Shown here piece by piece: positions 10,960-22,979 of a stretch of DNA of 64,000 nucleotides (within the stretch, counting starts at the first letter, position 1; each line of letters starts with the position of its first letter). The notes below the pieces were generated by a model, which was not told where the DNA came from, searched no databases, and saw nothing but the letters and a program-made list of their open reading frames with translations. Made by a program: the position numbers and the translations under genes. The DNA comes from Toxorhynchites rutilus septentrionalis (Eukaryota > Arthropoda > Insecta > Diptera > Culicidae): the NCBI RefSeq assembly GCF_029784135.1, contig NC_073745.1:163567328-163631327 (forward strand). The letters are read 5' to 3'.

Positions 10960-12420
10960 TAATTAACCATTGCAACCTCCAAAAACGAATAAGCTTAGTT
11001 CACTCAAAGATTTTCATGTGGGAGCAAAATTCGACATTGGCGAATTTCGTTACGTACATACATAGCAAAAATGAAATGTCATAAGGTATCAAAACATTTC
11101 ACTGTGAAAATGGACGGGACGTAACGTCGGCGAAAACAGTTTTGTTGCTGAAGCTGGGCTTCATATAACACCAGAAAGCAATCAGTGACAAATTCTTTGC
11201 ACAGTTATTACTATAAAGAACAACCTATACCTGGAAGCAATAAAAAGCACTAATCTTGGAATATTCTCGTTGGTGGGAGCCTGTGGAAACGCCTGTGGAA
11301 TATATTTATTCATGGAGTACAAAAATATTTGATCGCCGATAATGCTGATCTGTGCAAAGGGAATTAGTGTTTTGAATTCATCGCTACAGTATTACGAAGT
11401 CGATCGCCGAGCATGCCACATTAGAAACAGTGACAGTTCTTGTGCTTTCAACATTCTTGGTAAGTTTAGCTTGTTGAAGAGATAGAGGAAGTTCTCAATT
11501 TCATTTTGTATTTGCAGAATTCAATCAGATAAAGGACAAATCGGACGACACAGTATATATACGTGTTGAATTTGATCGAAACTGTGTATACGAACTCTGA
11601 GTTAGTTCCATGATGTTAGTGTTAGGCTTTCATTTTTCAAAAGGATCAAACTACAACAAAGTTTCAAAGATTCAAAGGAACTAGCTACCTTCAGCAATAC
11701 TCATCTTAACATTCGATTTCCTTGAATGACTAACGAGTTGTCTCAAAGTCTTGAAAGGTAAGAATGTAAGAACTGATTTACTTGTATGGAACATGCTCTA
11801 AAGTTTTATTTTTGCGGTTGCAGGCAAATATCGTTCGGTGTTAGTATTAGAGAACTTTGTATCGATTTTCCAGAACAGTTTCATCAGTGTCAGTAAATAA
11901 AATGCATTGCACGAAGATTATGGGAAGTAGTATTCATTACAATGCTTTTGCAGATTTCCGGCGTAGAGGAATAATATTTTAATTCAGATCTTTACAGCAA
12001 TTTTATTCAAGTGTATTGTATCATTGAACGCTTATCATTGGAGTTCATGCATGAATATTAGGCTTTATTTATATTCTAGCAACATCGTTGTATCCAGAAA
12101 TCAAATCTGTTAAGTTTCGCCGCTAATGCGAAATTATCAAAACACATAAAAGTAATCCAGGATTCAGGCTATCCAGCAGTTAATATTTTTCTGAAACAAA
12201 TGAAGTCAGAGTCACGTAAATGTTTACTCCTACGATTTGAAAATATTCGATGAAAAGTGGAACGAAGAGATGCCAGATGGTTTTTAAAAAAAGTCTGTAA
12301 AAACATGTGAATGTCTGTTAAAAATGTGCATATCTGTAGGAATGTATTTTAACGTTAATTTTCACAGATTCATTAATACTTTGTACATCGCGATGCACGC
12401 AAAATTGTATTTTGTATATA
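10960..12420. other. Interior of the 4.2 kb element, no gene seen
   Basis: Only short open frames. Decayed transposon DNA is likely. At 12421 the motif CTAGTTGACCCGGCAAACG begins, the same motif (inverted) as at about 870-889, so a further insertion may start there. Confidence 0.3.
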
Positions 12421-12854
12421 CTAGTTGACCCGGCAAACGTTGTTCTGCTATAAAAATTATTACGCAAATCATTCCTTGTATTCTATTCCCGATGTATTTC
12501 ATTTACGAATCTGACATGTTTGTTCTCTTGAACGTTAAATGTAAAGTGAAAAAGAAATATATTTTATTTTTTATGAATGATTGTCCGTCATTATCAGTAT
12601 TTCTTCGTTGTATATTGGACATCCACCAAGGCTTGCGGGTCGTTGGCTAAATCTTTAAGAAAATGCAGTGTGCATTTTCCATCCGCCATGCAAGGCTATA
12701 AAAGTTTTAGATCACCACACGACCATGAACCATGCCTGTGGTAACAATATCGAACAGTAACCCATATTTCGTCATAAGTATAACCCGAAAGCAAATTTAA
12801 GTTGCTGAAATTTGAATGAAAAGTTTTTTTCGATTTGTTTAACATATTGGGAAT

Positions 12855-13788
12855 ACATGGATATTCAGATTACCAACGATCGAGGATCGCTCCAACGATC
12901 TTCGATGAAAAATATAGGGGTATCAATTGTGATAATATGTACTTTACTGATGGGTCCACTATAAATGAGTCCACAGGATTTGGAGTGTTCAACGAATTTT
13001 TTAGCACCTCACACAGTCTTCAGAATCCTTGCTCAGTGTATATTGCTGAATTGGCAGCAATTCATTGGGCGCTGGACAGCGTCGCCTCACGACCTGTTGA
13101 ACACTATTACATTGTAACGGATAGTCTTAGCTCTGTCGAAGCTATCCGTTCAGTGAGGCCGGAAAAGCACTCGCCGTACTTCCTTGAGAGAATACGAAAA
13201 ATTTTGAGTGCTTTATCCAGACGCTGTTATGTCATTACCTTTGTGTGGGTCCCTTCTCATTGCTCAATTCCGGGTAATGAGAGGGCTGACTCATTAGCAA
13301 AGGTAGGTGCGATTGAAGGCGATATTTATCAGCGTCAAATCGCCTTCAATGAATTTTACTCTTTAGTCCGTAAAAATACCATCGCTAACTGGCAACGCAA
13401 ATGGAACGAAGATGAATTGGGCCGGTGGCTTCACTCGATTATCCCTAAGGTTAGCCTCAAACCATGGTTCAAAAGTCTGGACTTGAGTCGGGACTTTATT
13501 CGCACCTTCTCCCGACTCATGTCCAATCACTGTTCGTTAGACGCGCTACTCTTTCGTTTCAATCTGGCCGGCAGCAATATCTGCGTTTGTGGCCGAGGTT
13601 ACCACGACATCGAACACGTTGTTTGGTCGTGTGAGGTGTATCTTGTTGCCAGATCGAATTTAGAGAACTCCCTTCGGGCTAGAGGAAGGCAGCCCAATGT
13701 GCCGGTGAGAGATGTGTTGGCTCGGTTAGACCTTGATTACATGTCCCAAATATATGTTTTCCTTAAATCTATCGATGTTCGTGTGTGA
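12855..13788 (+). pseudogene. LINE ORF2 C-terminus: RNase H and cysteine/histidine tail (5'-truncated)
   Basis: The open frame has no native start because the element is truncated. The RNase H domain shows YFTDGS (first Asp), AELAAIHWAL (Glu), IVTDSLSSVEAI (Asp) and WVPSHCSIPGNERADSLAK (final His/Asp), so all four catalytic positions are kept. It is followed by the usual LINE C-terminal region with a CxCG..DxEHVVWSC zinc-like motif and ends at TGA 13786-13788. Possession of RNase H places it in the I/LOA/R1-related group. The frame is intact over 310 codons, so the copy is young, but without RT it cannot act alone. The relic pieces at 2345-8760 look like an older copy of the same family. Confidence 0.85.
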
Positions 13789-14142
13789 TTATCCTTATAT
13801 CCTTATACCCTCCATTTCTTCCTTTGTGAGTAATTGGTCCGCTTGCTATAAACAGAAGAATGAAATGTAAATTCACAACTGATGTACGAATAGATTTAAG
13901 AATTGAGTGTGTGTGATTATCAACTTTGTAATAATTTCCTTATACCCCATCCTTTTCCTGAGAAAATGTCACCCTTTTAATCTCGAGTCCACCACGAGTA
14001 ATCGGTTTCCCACATTACTAACCATAGATTTAAGAAAATTGTTCATATATATAGTTTTAAAAATATATTTAAGATTTCGGCTCCTTTAAACTTATGTAAC
14101 TGAGCCTGTAAAAATAAACGAATTTATAAAAAAAAAAAAAAA
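12855..14142 (+). mobile_element. 5'-truncated LINE with 11-bp target duplication
   Basis: ATATTGGGAAT is found directly before (12844-12854) and after (14143-14153) a segment that ends in a poly(A) run, the hallmark of target-primed reverse transcription. AATAAA at 14113-14118 precedes the tail. It contains the C-terminal part of ORF2 (12855-13788) and a 350-bp 3' UTR. Confidence 0.9.
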
Positions 14143-14153
14143 ATATTGGGAAT

Positions 14154-15003
14154 GCTTATAAGCTTAGTTAGCTTCATTATCATATGTTATACTGTCAGTC
14201 ACCGGTGACTAACGCAGCCTGAGCGAAAACTCGGTGTCAGTCACCGGTGACTGTCAACGGCAGTCAACGTGTTAAATACTTTAAAAACATAGTCCTGACC
14301 CTAACTTATCTATTTTTATATAAATCTCTTTGCATTTGAGCAAAACAATCTTATAACGATTATAAAATAATTATCAGAGACAATTTTCGTTCAAGATTTT
14401 TCCCTACCTGAAGAGAATGCAATTTTTCATTCATTGTGAATAATCGTATCGTCTCTTTCGTCTGCAATGATGTCAGGGCAAAAGTACTTATGAAATCATA
14501 AAAATGGTTGACGTGTACAAGTTATTGCTACCAAACAAAACACCAACAGAATGCAAAAGATACTGAAGTACTCGTCGGCCACTGAGCGATACTATACTCA
14601 CGATATCACTGCGGTACGAACTATTTTGCGCACGTAACCAATGTGGTTACGCCGGACGGCAAAGTGCTAATAAATGACTCAAAAAATAGGTCTAACGTGT
14701 ATCAGATGTGTATTGATATAAACTAAACATAAAAACTTTGTATGTAATAAAACTTTGGAAAAATGTCATACGGTGAGTCAAATATCTTTGATGTGATATC
14801 ATTTTTCAAAAACCTGTGAAATATTGTTATATCCAAAAAGTCTGCAACAAAAATAAAATGTGTTTTACAGATATATCTGTAAATTTACAAACATATTTGT
14901 AAATCTGGCATCTCTGGTGGTCTGAGAATTTATTGCAAGAAATCGCTTGAAAACATGCATGAATTTGCTTGAAAATGAAGTGGATTGAGTCCGCACCACT
15001 TAG
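14154..15003. other. Right part of the 4.2 kb element, with paired palindromes
   Basis: No gene. The 14-bp perfect palindrome AGTCACCGGTGACT occurs twice (14197-14210 and 14239-14252), 42 bp apart. The piece at about 14330-14450 resembles 4780-4920 and 20340-20480, all AT-rich relics with CATTCATTGTGAA/CATTCATAATTT-like ends. Confidence 0.35.
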
Positions 15004-15428
15004 ATCATAATACTCGCTTCACAAATACATACTGATCCTTTCAGTTTCAGGGATGCCAAATTATTTTAGATTGTGAAAATATATGCAAATTATATTATCT
15101 GCAAGCAAATGTTTTTATTCGATAAATAAGACTATGACAGTAGAACCCCGATTATCTGTATCTGTATCTGTACACCGATTATCTGTATCTGTATCTATTT
15201 CTGTATTGATAAAACATAGTTTCTATGTTTAAAAATCATCCCGACTATTCACGGATAATCGGGATTCTACTGTAACTTGAATTAACACGAGATGTTTTTT
15301 CACCTGTGATTTACCCAGATCTTCTCATTCTCCAAATTTTATAGCGGAGTGTGAAGAAACACACAACTTAGACTAAAGTGGCTGCCCCGCTCGCTAGCGC
15401 AAAGAATGACCGAGTTCAATGTTAAAAA

Positions 15429-16498
15429 CAGGAAGTGGATTATATCTATGGTATAACCGCAAGGGTGACGTAGGACTATCGTTGATTTAGAGATCATTTG
15501 TATGAAGTTGAATCTGAATTCATTCTGAATGAATGAATATTTGGAGAACTTCGAAAACGAGAGCGTTACGTTGGAGGCACAAGGTTTTATGCATCCAATA
15601 TTGGATACGGAAATATCCTACTGATGGGGAAGAATAATCTTCAGAAGCTATCCTGTTGATTGCGATTGATTGAAAAATCACAAAACCTAATGTATTTGGT
15701 CACAGTGTTACATGGATAGAAAACATTAAAATAAACTCTTTCATATGAATGTAATTTTAAATTCCCAGAGGAACTGGCAGATTATTTTCAGTAACGATTA
15801 TATATTTCCACATTTTCCTCGATACTAGTGGTTAATGCTAACTCGATAACCATCTGTTAATAGCACTTGATTGAAACATATTTGGTTACAGTGTTACATG
15901 GACAGAAAACATTCAAATAAACTCTTTCACATGAATGTATTTTTAAATTCCTAGAGGAACTGGCAGATTATTTTCCGGATCTTTCTCGATCCAAACGGAA
16001 AGAATTCCGTGCGTGTATGTGTGTGTGTGTGTAGCGGCTGCTTCGAGATCTTCCCGGGGAACCGTTTGTAGCATCACTCTCCTCCTGATGGATTCCCTTC
16101 TGGCCTAAGGTGCACAAACAGGCTCTTGGTGACACCGTTCATCCGCGCTTTCATGATAAATGAAGAGCTTCACCACAACAGCGACAACATGCTCCAATCG
16201 CTGTTCAATTAGAACTGAGTGGATTTCCGAGCGGCGCTCGCTTATATACCGATTGGTGATTTCAATAGCCTATTTTGAAAGCAAATTTAAGACTATTGAA
16301 ACAAGTTTTTGGATCAGAAAGTAACAAGTATAGAACGCGTAGACATTTTATCTTTCGAATGAAGTGTTTATCATACCATTTCGTTCAGTTGTTTAGGAGC
16401 TATTAGCACTCAAAATCTCGGTCTTCGGCGTAACGCTTTCGTTTTCGAAACTTTGATTTTACACCTCGGTATAGAAATGAAAGACGTAGTCCTACGTC
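15429..16498 (+). mobile_element. GACGTAG element El-1a (short form, 1,070 bp)
   Basis: The left end CAGGAAGTGG is followed by an imperfect hairpin and GGGTGACGTAGGACTATCG; the right end is GACGTAGTCCTACGTC. AAAA lies on both sides (15425-15428 and 16499-16502). The homologous empty site in E copy 1 is TTTTT at 4318-4322, so the junctions are exact. Only one to two satellite monomers are present. The right 490 bp carry the minus-strand promoter (TTATATA at 16242-16248). The element is non-coding. Confidence 0.8.
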
Positions 16499-17334
16499 AA
16501 AACATTCCTAAGACGTTGTTAATTTTCATTCACTCTCTCACCATCACATTGTCGGTTACTTTGAGGTTTTGATTTGTATCGCGAAAAGTACTGTATTTTG
16601 CTATTTTAGGTACAGTAATTTACATTTGGTGCGACATTTTTCTAATTGGACAGACCTGTATGCGACACGTTTAGTTAGACATTTTTGTAAACATCGAGTT
16701 CGGGCCCAAATTATGGCCCCACATTGACATTCGCCGCCAGACGTCGACGCTGTACCACTCTCATCTTCAATGTCCAATTACAGGTCAAATCGCCTCCAAT
16801 GCGACACTGAGTGGTTCTCCGGCATGTCGCATTAAATGTAAATTACTATATCAGTTTTCCAAACCAAAAGCTTTCATTTATGATTCCTACAATTTCAGAA
16901 GTTTATAAATTTTAATTGCAATCGCAAAAAAGACTAACAAACATTAAATGTCCGCTTCCAAATCTGGCAACTCAGTCTGGAAGTCCGTGAGGTAAAACGT
17001 CAACATCATGCATCCATATGAAATGTCACGATATTGATGCTCGAAAATCAGAAAATCCGGATTTCTGCGTTGTCGGCCATGTTCAGCTGTCATTATGCTC
17101 TCAAATGTCATCACATTGTCAATAAATTTGACCGTGTAAGGTCCGCTTAACAGAAAAAGGTCTGAACAAATAAAAAAATAAATTATTCTGGTGCTCAAAG
17201 CTGTTGTCTTTTTATTTTGTAAAAACAGGATTTAACTTTTTATTTTTTAAAAACATGATTTAACAGTCACCTTTCTTGTAATCAGGAAACATAAAAGATT
17301 CCTTCCAGAGCGTTGGAAATTTCTTCTGTTGTAG

Positions 17335-18170
17335 TTAGAGATAAAATATGTGGCGTAGATAGAATTTCAATGCACTTTTGGATATGATAGCTGGGATTCC
17401 ATCGGGCCCAGGAGCTGTGGATGATTTCAGTTTCTTTGTTGCTTTATATAGCATTTCTTCGGCTATGACCGGAAGATTCAAGTCACACATGCTACCAGGA
17501 ACAGTGGATGCTGCTAACTCAGCTTGGTCCGTTGTTGCGCTAGCAGAATTGAAAAACGCTTGCAAAATGTTTTGCGTAGAGTTTGCATTTATCTGACGCA
17601 TTAGTTGCAACTTCATCGAACAGAAACACTGTAGCAGGTACACCATCATGACTTTTGCGTTTGGAGTTCCAGAAACGTTTAGGATTTCTTTGGAGGCTAC
17701 TTTGGGTTTTGGCTACGTATTGTTTATGAAGGAAACGGTTGAAGGTCCGGTATGAATCACTAGCGATTTGGAAACGGATCTTTTGAAACGGTGTTCGTAA
17801 CTTCCGGTAATGACGCTGACATGCATTCTTTTTGCGTTTTAGAAAATGAAGCTGTGCATTTCCCCAGGGCAGTTTGGCAGGCAATCAATTTTTTGGGACG
17901 TTTGAAGAAAGTCAGTGCAAGATGGGGTTGCTAAACTTCTCCACGACAAGGTTGACATCGGTTCCAGACAGGACATCAGTCCAGTCAATATCAGCCAAAA
18001 AAGTATTCAATGCAACAAAGTCAATGCTGTCGATTTATCGCCCACCTTCAACAGCCAGTCGAACACCAGATCCTATCCCTGGTCGTAATGCACAATGCTA
18101 CAGTGCGTGTGACAACCCTCGGTTGAGAGGACGACGGACTCCAACGATGACCAAGCCCACAAAAAAAATC
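17335..18170 (-). pseudogene. LINE ORF2 fragment (endonuclease end to RT start)
   Basis: On the minus strand, with two or three frame breaks, one reads IDSIDFVALNTFLADIDW, LPWGNAQLHFLKRKKNA, FQIASDSYRTFNRFLH and then KATKKLKSSTAPGPDGIPA. The last block is the conserved entry to LINE reverse transcriptase. The order matches Jockey/CR1-type ORF2. There is no 3' end, poly(A) or duplication visible. It lies about 110 bp downstream of the KAT stop and could supply or disturb KAT 3' UTR sequence. Confidence 0.7.
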
Positions 18171-18282
18171 GAAAATTCCCCTAACCTCGAGTAAACTGCG
18201 AGTAATTTTTTAAATGTTCTATATTTTCTATAAAATGCACCATAACATTTCCAACAAATCGAAACAAATTTGATCCTACACG

Positions 18283-19877
18283 TTATTGTAAGCCATCCTT
18301 CCATTGTTCCAAAATATATGCAGCCTTTTGAAGCGTATCATCCTTCTTAAAAAAGCAATAACGAACAAAATTTTCACCCAAACTCTTGTTGGGTTCACTG
18401 TAGAACGCCGAAGGCGGAATTCCCTGCAGTCCAACGGTTCTTGTCATCCATTTCGTGAATCGATAATCTTTTCTTGTGTCCGTTTCTTGCGATAAATCGA
18501 CTTTGGAAGCAAGAGAAGACCAATCTGCCACCATAAAATAACCCCCTTGTGGAACGGTTGGATTCATTCCGATATCTGCTAGGAATTTGGCCATGAAATC
18601 ACGCTTGGCCATAAGTTCGTCTGAGATACTGTTAAAGTAACACTCAGGACTGCCGATCCGCTTGAGTTCTGTCTCAAATCCAACAGCAATTGCTTCCTGG
18701 ATGGGCGTGCAGCATGTGTAAACACTATTTTGATGGACCATTTGCAAATTCGCCAGCAACGAGTCCGGACCATACGCCCATCCAATTTTCCAGCCCGTCA
18801 ATGAAAATGTTTTCCCTGTGAGTAAACAATACAACATTTACTACCATTTAACCACAAAGCGTCTATCTATTAATACCTACCAGCTGATCCGATAGTAATA
18901 GTTCTCTCCCACATGCCTGGCAGTGTGCAAATGCGGATGTGCTCATATGGTTTAAACACTATGTGCTCATAAACCTCATCCGAAACACACAGAACATTCC
19001 ATTTCTTACAAAGATTTGCTACAGTTTCCAATTCTTCTAAACTCATGACTTTCCCAAGTGGATTATGTGGTGTATTAATAATGATCATCTTTGTTTTTTC
19101 GTTGAAAAGTGATTCCAACTCTTTATTGTCCAATGTCCAGTCAGCCGATGAAATAACAGCTTCTGTTAGTTTCTAAATAAATTCTTCATTACCATCATGA
19201 ATAGTTAATTGTCCCATTTCACTTACCGGTTTCAGAGGAATAAATTTCGCTATACCACCAGCTGCTTTGACCATGGGTTCGTAGCAGTCAAAAAATGGTT
19301 CAATTATTATAACTTCATCACCTTCATCGACATGTCCTTGAATTGTTGCGTAAAGAGCTTCATAGGCTCCAACTGTTACCAAAACCTCTGTCATCGGATT
19401 GATGGTTCGGTTTACTAATTGGGAGTACAGATCGCTTAAAGCCTGTACCAGGCGAGGGTGTCCAAATCCTCTCGTATATTGATTAGCCAAAGGATTGATA
19501 CTATTTGCCGCTGCTGCTAGGGCATCAGTAGCGTATTTCGGAGCATGATAATCTGGAAATCCTTGGCCTAAATTCAATGGCTTATATTGCGCAGCAAGTT
19601 GAATGTACTCGACCCTGTTTAAACATTGAACATTTTAATATAAACTGCCTCTATATATGTTATATATATGTTTGTTTAATACTAACCACACACTCTTTGT
19701 GCTGCCCTGATAACGTTTTGGAAGGTCAAACTTGTGCGAATTCGTAGCATCCGACATTGTGAGACGATTCGGGATCCTATATGTACCAACATTCACTTCA
19801 ACGAAAAATTCTTTCCTATGCCAGCCCTTCAGAGCACTTCGCACAGATTTCAGGATATTGATCCTTCGATAGAGCAT
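18283..19877 (-). CDS. KAT: Kynurenine aminotransferase (glutamine transaminase K type), 4 exons
   Basis: PLP-dependent class I aminotransferase. In mosquitoes this enzyme turns kynurenine into kynurenic acid and 3-hydroxykynurenine into xanthurenic acid. Exons on the minus strand: 19877-19687, 19614-19227, 19172-18881 and 18815-18283. Introns are 72, 54 and 65 bp, all GT/AG, and joining them gives 467 codons in one frame. The N-terminus is basic and hydrophobic, fitting a mitochondrial presequence; a later in-frame ATG (MSDATNSHKF) could give a shorter form. Visible motifs are NLGQGFPDYHAP, TVGAYEALYATIQG, NTPHNPLGKV, SDEVYEH and SAGKTFSLTGWK. The Lys of the last (AAA at 18811-18813) is the PLP lysine, and its codon lies at the exon 3/4 junction. 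The sequence is very close to the Aedes aegypti enzyme as I remember it, including length. No lesion was found. Confidence 0.94.
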
Positions 19878-19880
19878 CAA

Positions 19881-20745
19881 TAAACAATAAATAAAACTAA
19901 TTCGGGAAAAAACAGAATCACCATCTGCTACAACATAATACTATAAACACACTAAGTATGCCTGTTTATTTTTTGGGTAAAAAAGGCATTACATGTCATC
20001 ATTATAAGAGAAATAATTTGCGAATAATAATAATGTTATAGACAACTAATTTAAGGTTTTGAAAAAAGAAATCCTATATTTTTGCATGAAATTGAATGTT
20101 ACCGTACGCAATTTATTCCGCTTGTATGATCTGGTTCTTCTTGTACTGATAACAGAAACTAGTTTCGGTTGGATACTTGCACAAAAACAGGTATGAATTT
20201 TTGTCTACTGGGTCATTTTATCAACGGGATCTCTTCATCCAAACACCAACATCCTGACTGCGGATGTGGAAATTCGTTCATCTATTGGAATGACTATCGT
20301 CTGCATACCCAACAGCACACATACCCAACCTGTTTGTTCCACAAATAATTACTATTATAATATAAAATCATCATTAGACACAGTTTTCGTTCAATATTTC
20401 TGCGATATCGGAAAAAACCCTCTTATTTCATCACATAAAATAAATATTCGATACGTTAAAGTAAATTTTCATTCCTAATTTTGATTTTGAGAGCATGTTT
20501 ATTCCTCCTGAATATCCATAATAATTTTCGCCTCCCAATGAAAGCACACGGAGCTTAATGCCGTCTACACGAATATACTCTTCAAAATCAGAATCCGAAT
20601 TGGATTACGATTCAAATAATACAAAAGCAAGAGCAGCAGGTTTTCCATTTTCATAGTCTCTATTTTTATATTTTCCAAAACAATACTCGGAACTTGACAG
20701 TTCAGTATAGTTGTATTGGTGAACCCGAGTGCCAACCCGTGAAAC
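19881..20745. other. Upstream of KAT; no gene seen
   Basis: AT-rich. The first few hundred bases must hold the KAT promoter, but no clear TATA/Inr pair stands out. Around 20340-20480 there is similarity to the E/4.2 kb element relics (GTTTTCGTTCAATATTTC). No coding frame of interest. Confidence 0.3.
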
Positions 20746-20746
20746 A

Positions 20747-21371
20747 TCTCAGTGCGAAACTAACAGCTTTCGGGGCGAACTAGTGCGACACTGAGTGCGA
20801 AACTGAGTGAATAAAAAAACGTTTTGACAGCAGTTAGTGCGGCACTGGGGTTGAAACTGAACAAAAACGAATTCGCTATAAGTCTCACGGGGCGCCGCGC
20901 AGGTCGTGGAAGTGAACTTTACCGCTTTTATTTCGTGTCCGTACGGTCCGTACTGTCCGTTTGTTCGTCGTGAAAATTGTGTGTACCGATAGCATTGTAT
21001 ACTTTTGTTGACGTTTGTTGAGCCACTAGCGCTGGTGCGGCTACATCGCCGTACACAAGTGTTCGAACGTTTTGTTCGCGTTAATTTTGTTTTGTGGACA
21101 ATTTATCAATTGTTTTTTTTAATTGTTCAACCGCCGGGAAATAAAACGCGAGTGAGGTGAGAAGCCGCGTCGGTGACGTCATTGGGGTAGGGATTCCTCC
21201 GTAGCGTGTTTTTTGTGCGTCGTAAAAATTCACTGTTATTGGATAAGCGGCTGCTGAACCGCCGTAATGGCGGGTGTCCCCGGCCCCGCACCTAGTGTGT
21301 AGGGCCTCAATGGCGGGATAAATCACCGCACAATCGACGGTAGCTTTTCGGGTGCGACTTTACTAACATAC
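20747..21371 (+). promoter_or_regulatory. 5' UTR / internal promoter region of the I-like LINE
   Basis: GC-rich 620 bp before ORF1, with a repeated phrase GTGCGAAACT / GTGCGACACTGAGTG in its first 70 bases. I-type LINEs normally carry an internal Pol II promoter at the very 5' end. I see no single decisive promoter motif. Confidence 0.4.
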
Positions 21372-22979
21372 ATGGACCCCGGCGGTAATCACGGAGAACT
21401 GGTGGTGCTACGAATCACTGGCGTGGACAACGACGGCAAAGATAAGGCGCTCCCTACCGCACCATTCATGATTCGCAAGTCAATAGAGGACTGGGCTGGA
21501 AAAATTGAAGGTGCATTCCCCGAAGGTGGCAGTGCGGCATACGCACTAAAGGTACGTGACAAGAAACAGGCAGAGAGACTTCTGGATTTGACCAATCTAG
21601 CATAGGAAACAAAAGTGAGGGTTACGTACCACCAGTACCTCAATTTTTCTAAGTGCGTCGTAAGTTGCGGGCAGACAGTCAGCATGTCCGAGGAGCAAAT
21701 TGTGAGCTACCTCCAGGATCAAAAGGTTACAGCGGCGAAGAGAATAAAGCGACGAACTGGCCCGACCACTTTCGAGAATACTCCGACGATAATACTGACT
21801 GTAAGCGGTACCCAAACTCCCGAATTCATTGATTTTGGATATCTGCGTGTCAGAACGAGACCCTACTATCCGTCGCCCATGCAATGCTTCAAATGCTGGG
21901 CGTTCGGTCATACTAAACTCAAATGCAGGCAAGACACACCAACATGTGGGAATTGTTCAGAAAAACACGTGATTCCGGCGGAGGGTCCCAAATGCGAACG
22001 GTCATTGTTCTGTATAAAGTGTGGATCGAATGAACACAGTCTTGCATCCCGTTCCTGTCCTGAATATCTGAAAGAAAACAGCATTCAGAGATTAAAAGTA
22101 GACCGCGACATCGATTACAGGGCCGCACGAATAATTTTCGAGGCAGAAAATGGTCGATCAAAAAGCTACGCCGGTGTCACTAGAGAGGTAAGTGATCAAG
22201 GCCAATCATCGACTACGGGGATTGCTCCGGACAAAAAATACAATGATCTAGTAAAAATAATAGCGGAGAAGGACCTCATCATCGCGAACATGGCCGCTTC
22301 AATTGAATCGCAGCGCACCGAGGCTGCCCAAAATGCAGCGACCATTAAGTCGTTGGTTGAAAGAGTAGATCAGATGGCCAACATTTTAGCGGCAATGGAA
22401 CAGCGATCGATCGTGAGAGAGGGAGCAAATGCATCTCAACAAGAAGAGATTATCGTAGCTAGATCATTGTTGACCCGCACCAGTACCACTAATGCATCCG
22501 GAGCAACACGGCCCGTCCAAACAACTCCTCCGTCTTCGATGAACACACCGATCCCCTCTCCACCGACCAAAACAAATTCAACAAATGAAACGGTCTCGGA
22601 AGAAGCAGAAAATGCAGCTGCCCACAACGATTTCATCTATTATCGATTCGATTCAGACACCGATTCCGACGATCAAACGGCAACATTTAAGGACATCACC
22701 TCGCCGCCCACGCCAGTATACCGTTCTTCTCAACCAAAAAACAGGAAGTGGGTTATATCTATGGTATAACCGCAAGGGTGACGTAGGACTCTCGTTGATA
22801 TAGAGATCATTTGTATGAAGTTGAATCTGAATTCATTCTGAATGAATGAATATTTGGAGAACTTCGAAAACGAGAGCGTTACGTTGGAGGCACAAGGTTT
22901 TATGCATCCAATATTGGATACGGAAATATCCTACTGATGGGGAAGAATAATCTTCAGAAGCTATCCTGTTGATTGCGAT

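Larger units (their letters stand above)
10775..15003. mobile_element. 4.2 kb non-autonomous DNA element with 8-bp target duplication
   Basis: Terminal inverted repeats are CTAGGTAGTGCGGACT on the left and AGTCCGCACCACTTAG on the right. ATCATAAT is repeated on both sides (10767-10774, 15004-15011). The homologous empty site in E copy 1 (minus strand, near 4728-4740) holds it once. No transposase frame is visible in 10775-12854 or 14154-15003. The left 190 bp match the short MITE at 1039-1390. An 8-bp duplication is typical of hAT (also of P-type) transposons; the superfamily call is inference. Confidence 0.75.
10258..17145 (-). mobile_element. Terminal-inverted-repeat element E, copy 2, twice interrupted
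   Basis: 10258-10774, 15004-15428 and 16503-17145 together equal the reverse complement of copy 1 (3669-5262). Ends are GGGCACCTTACACGATCAAA and GACCGTGTAAGGTCCGC. Two later insertions, 10775-15003 and 15429-16498, sit at positions that are uninterrupted in copy 1 (near 4733 and 4318-4322). A MITE with TTTAATGCGACAT ends is at about 16613-16848. Confidence 0.7.
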
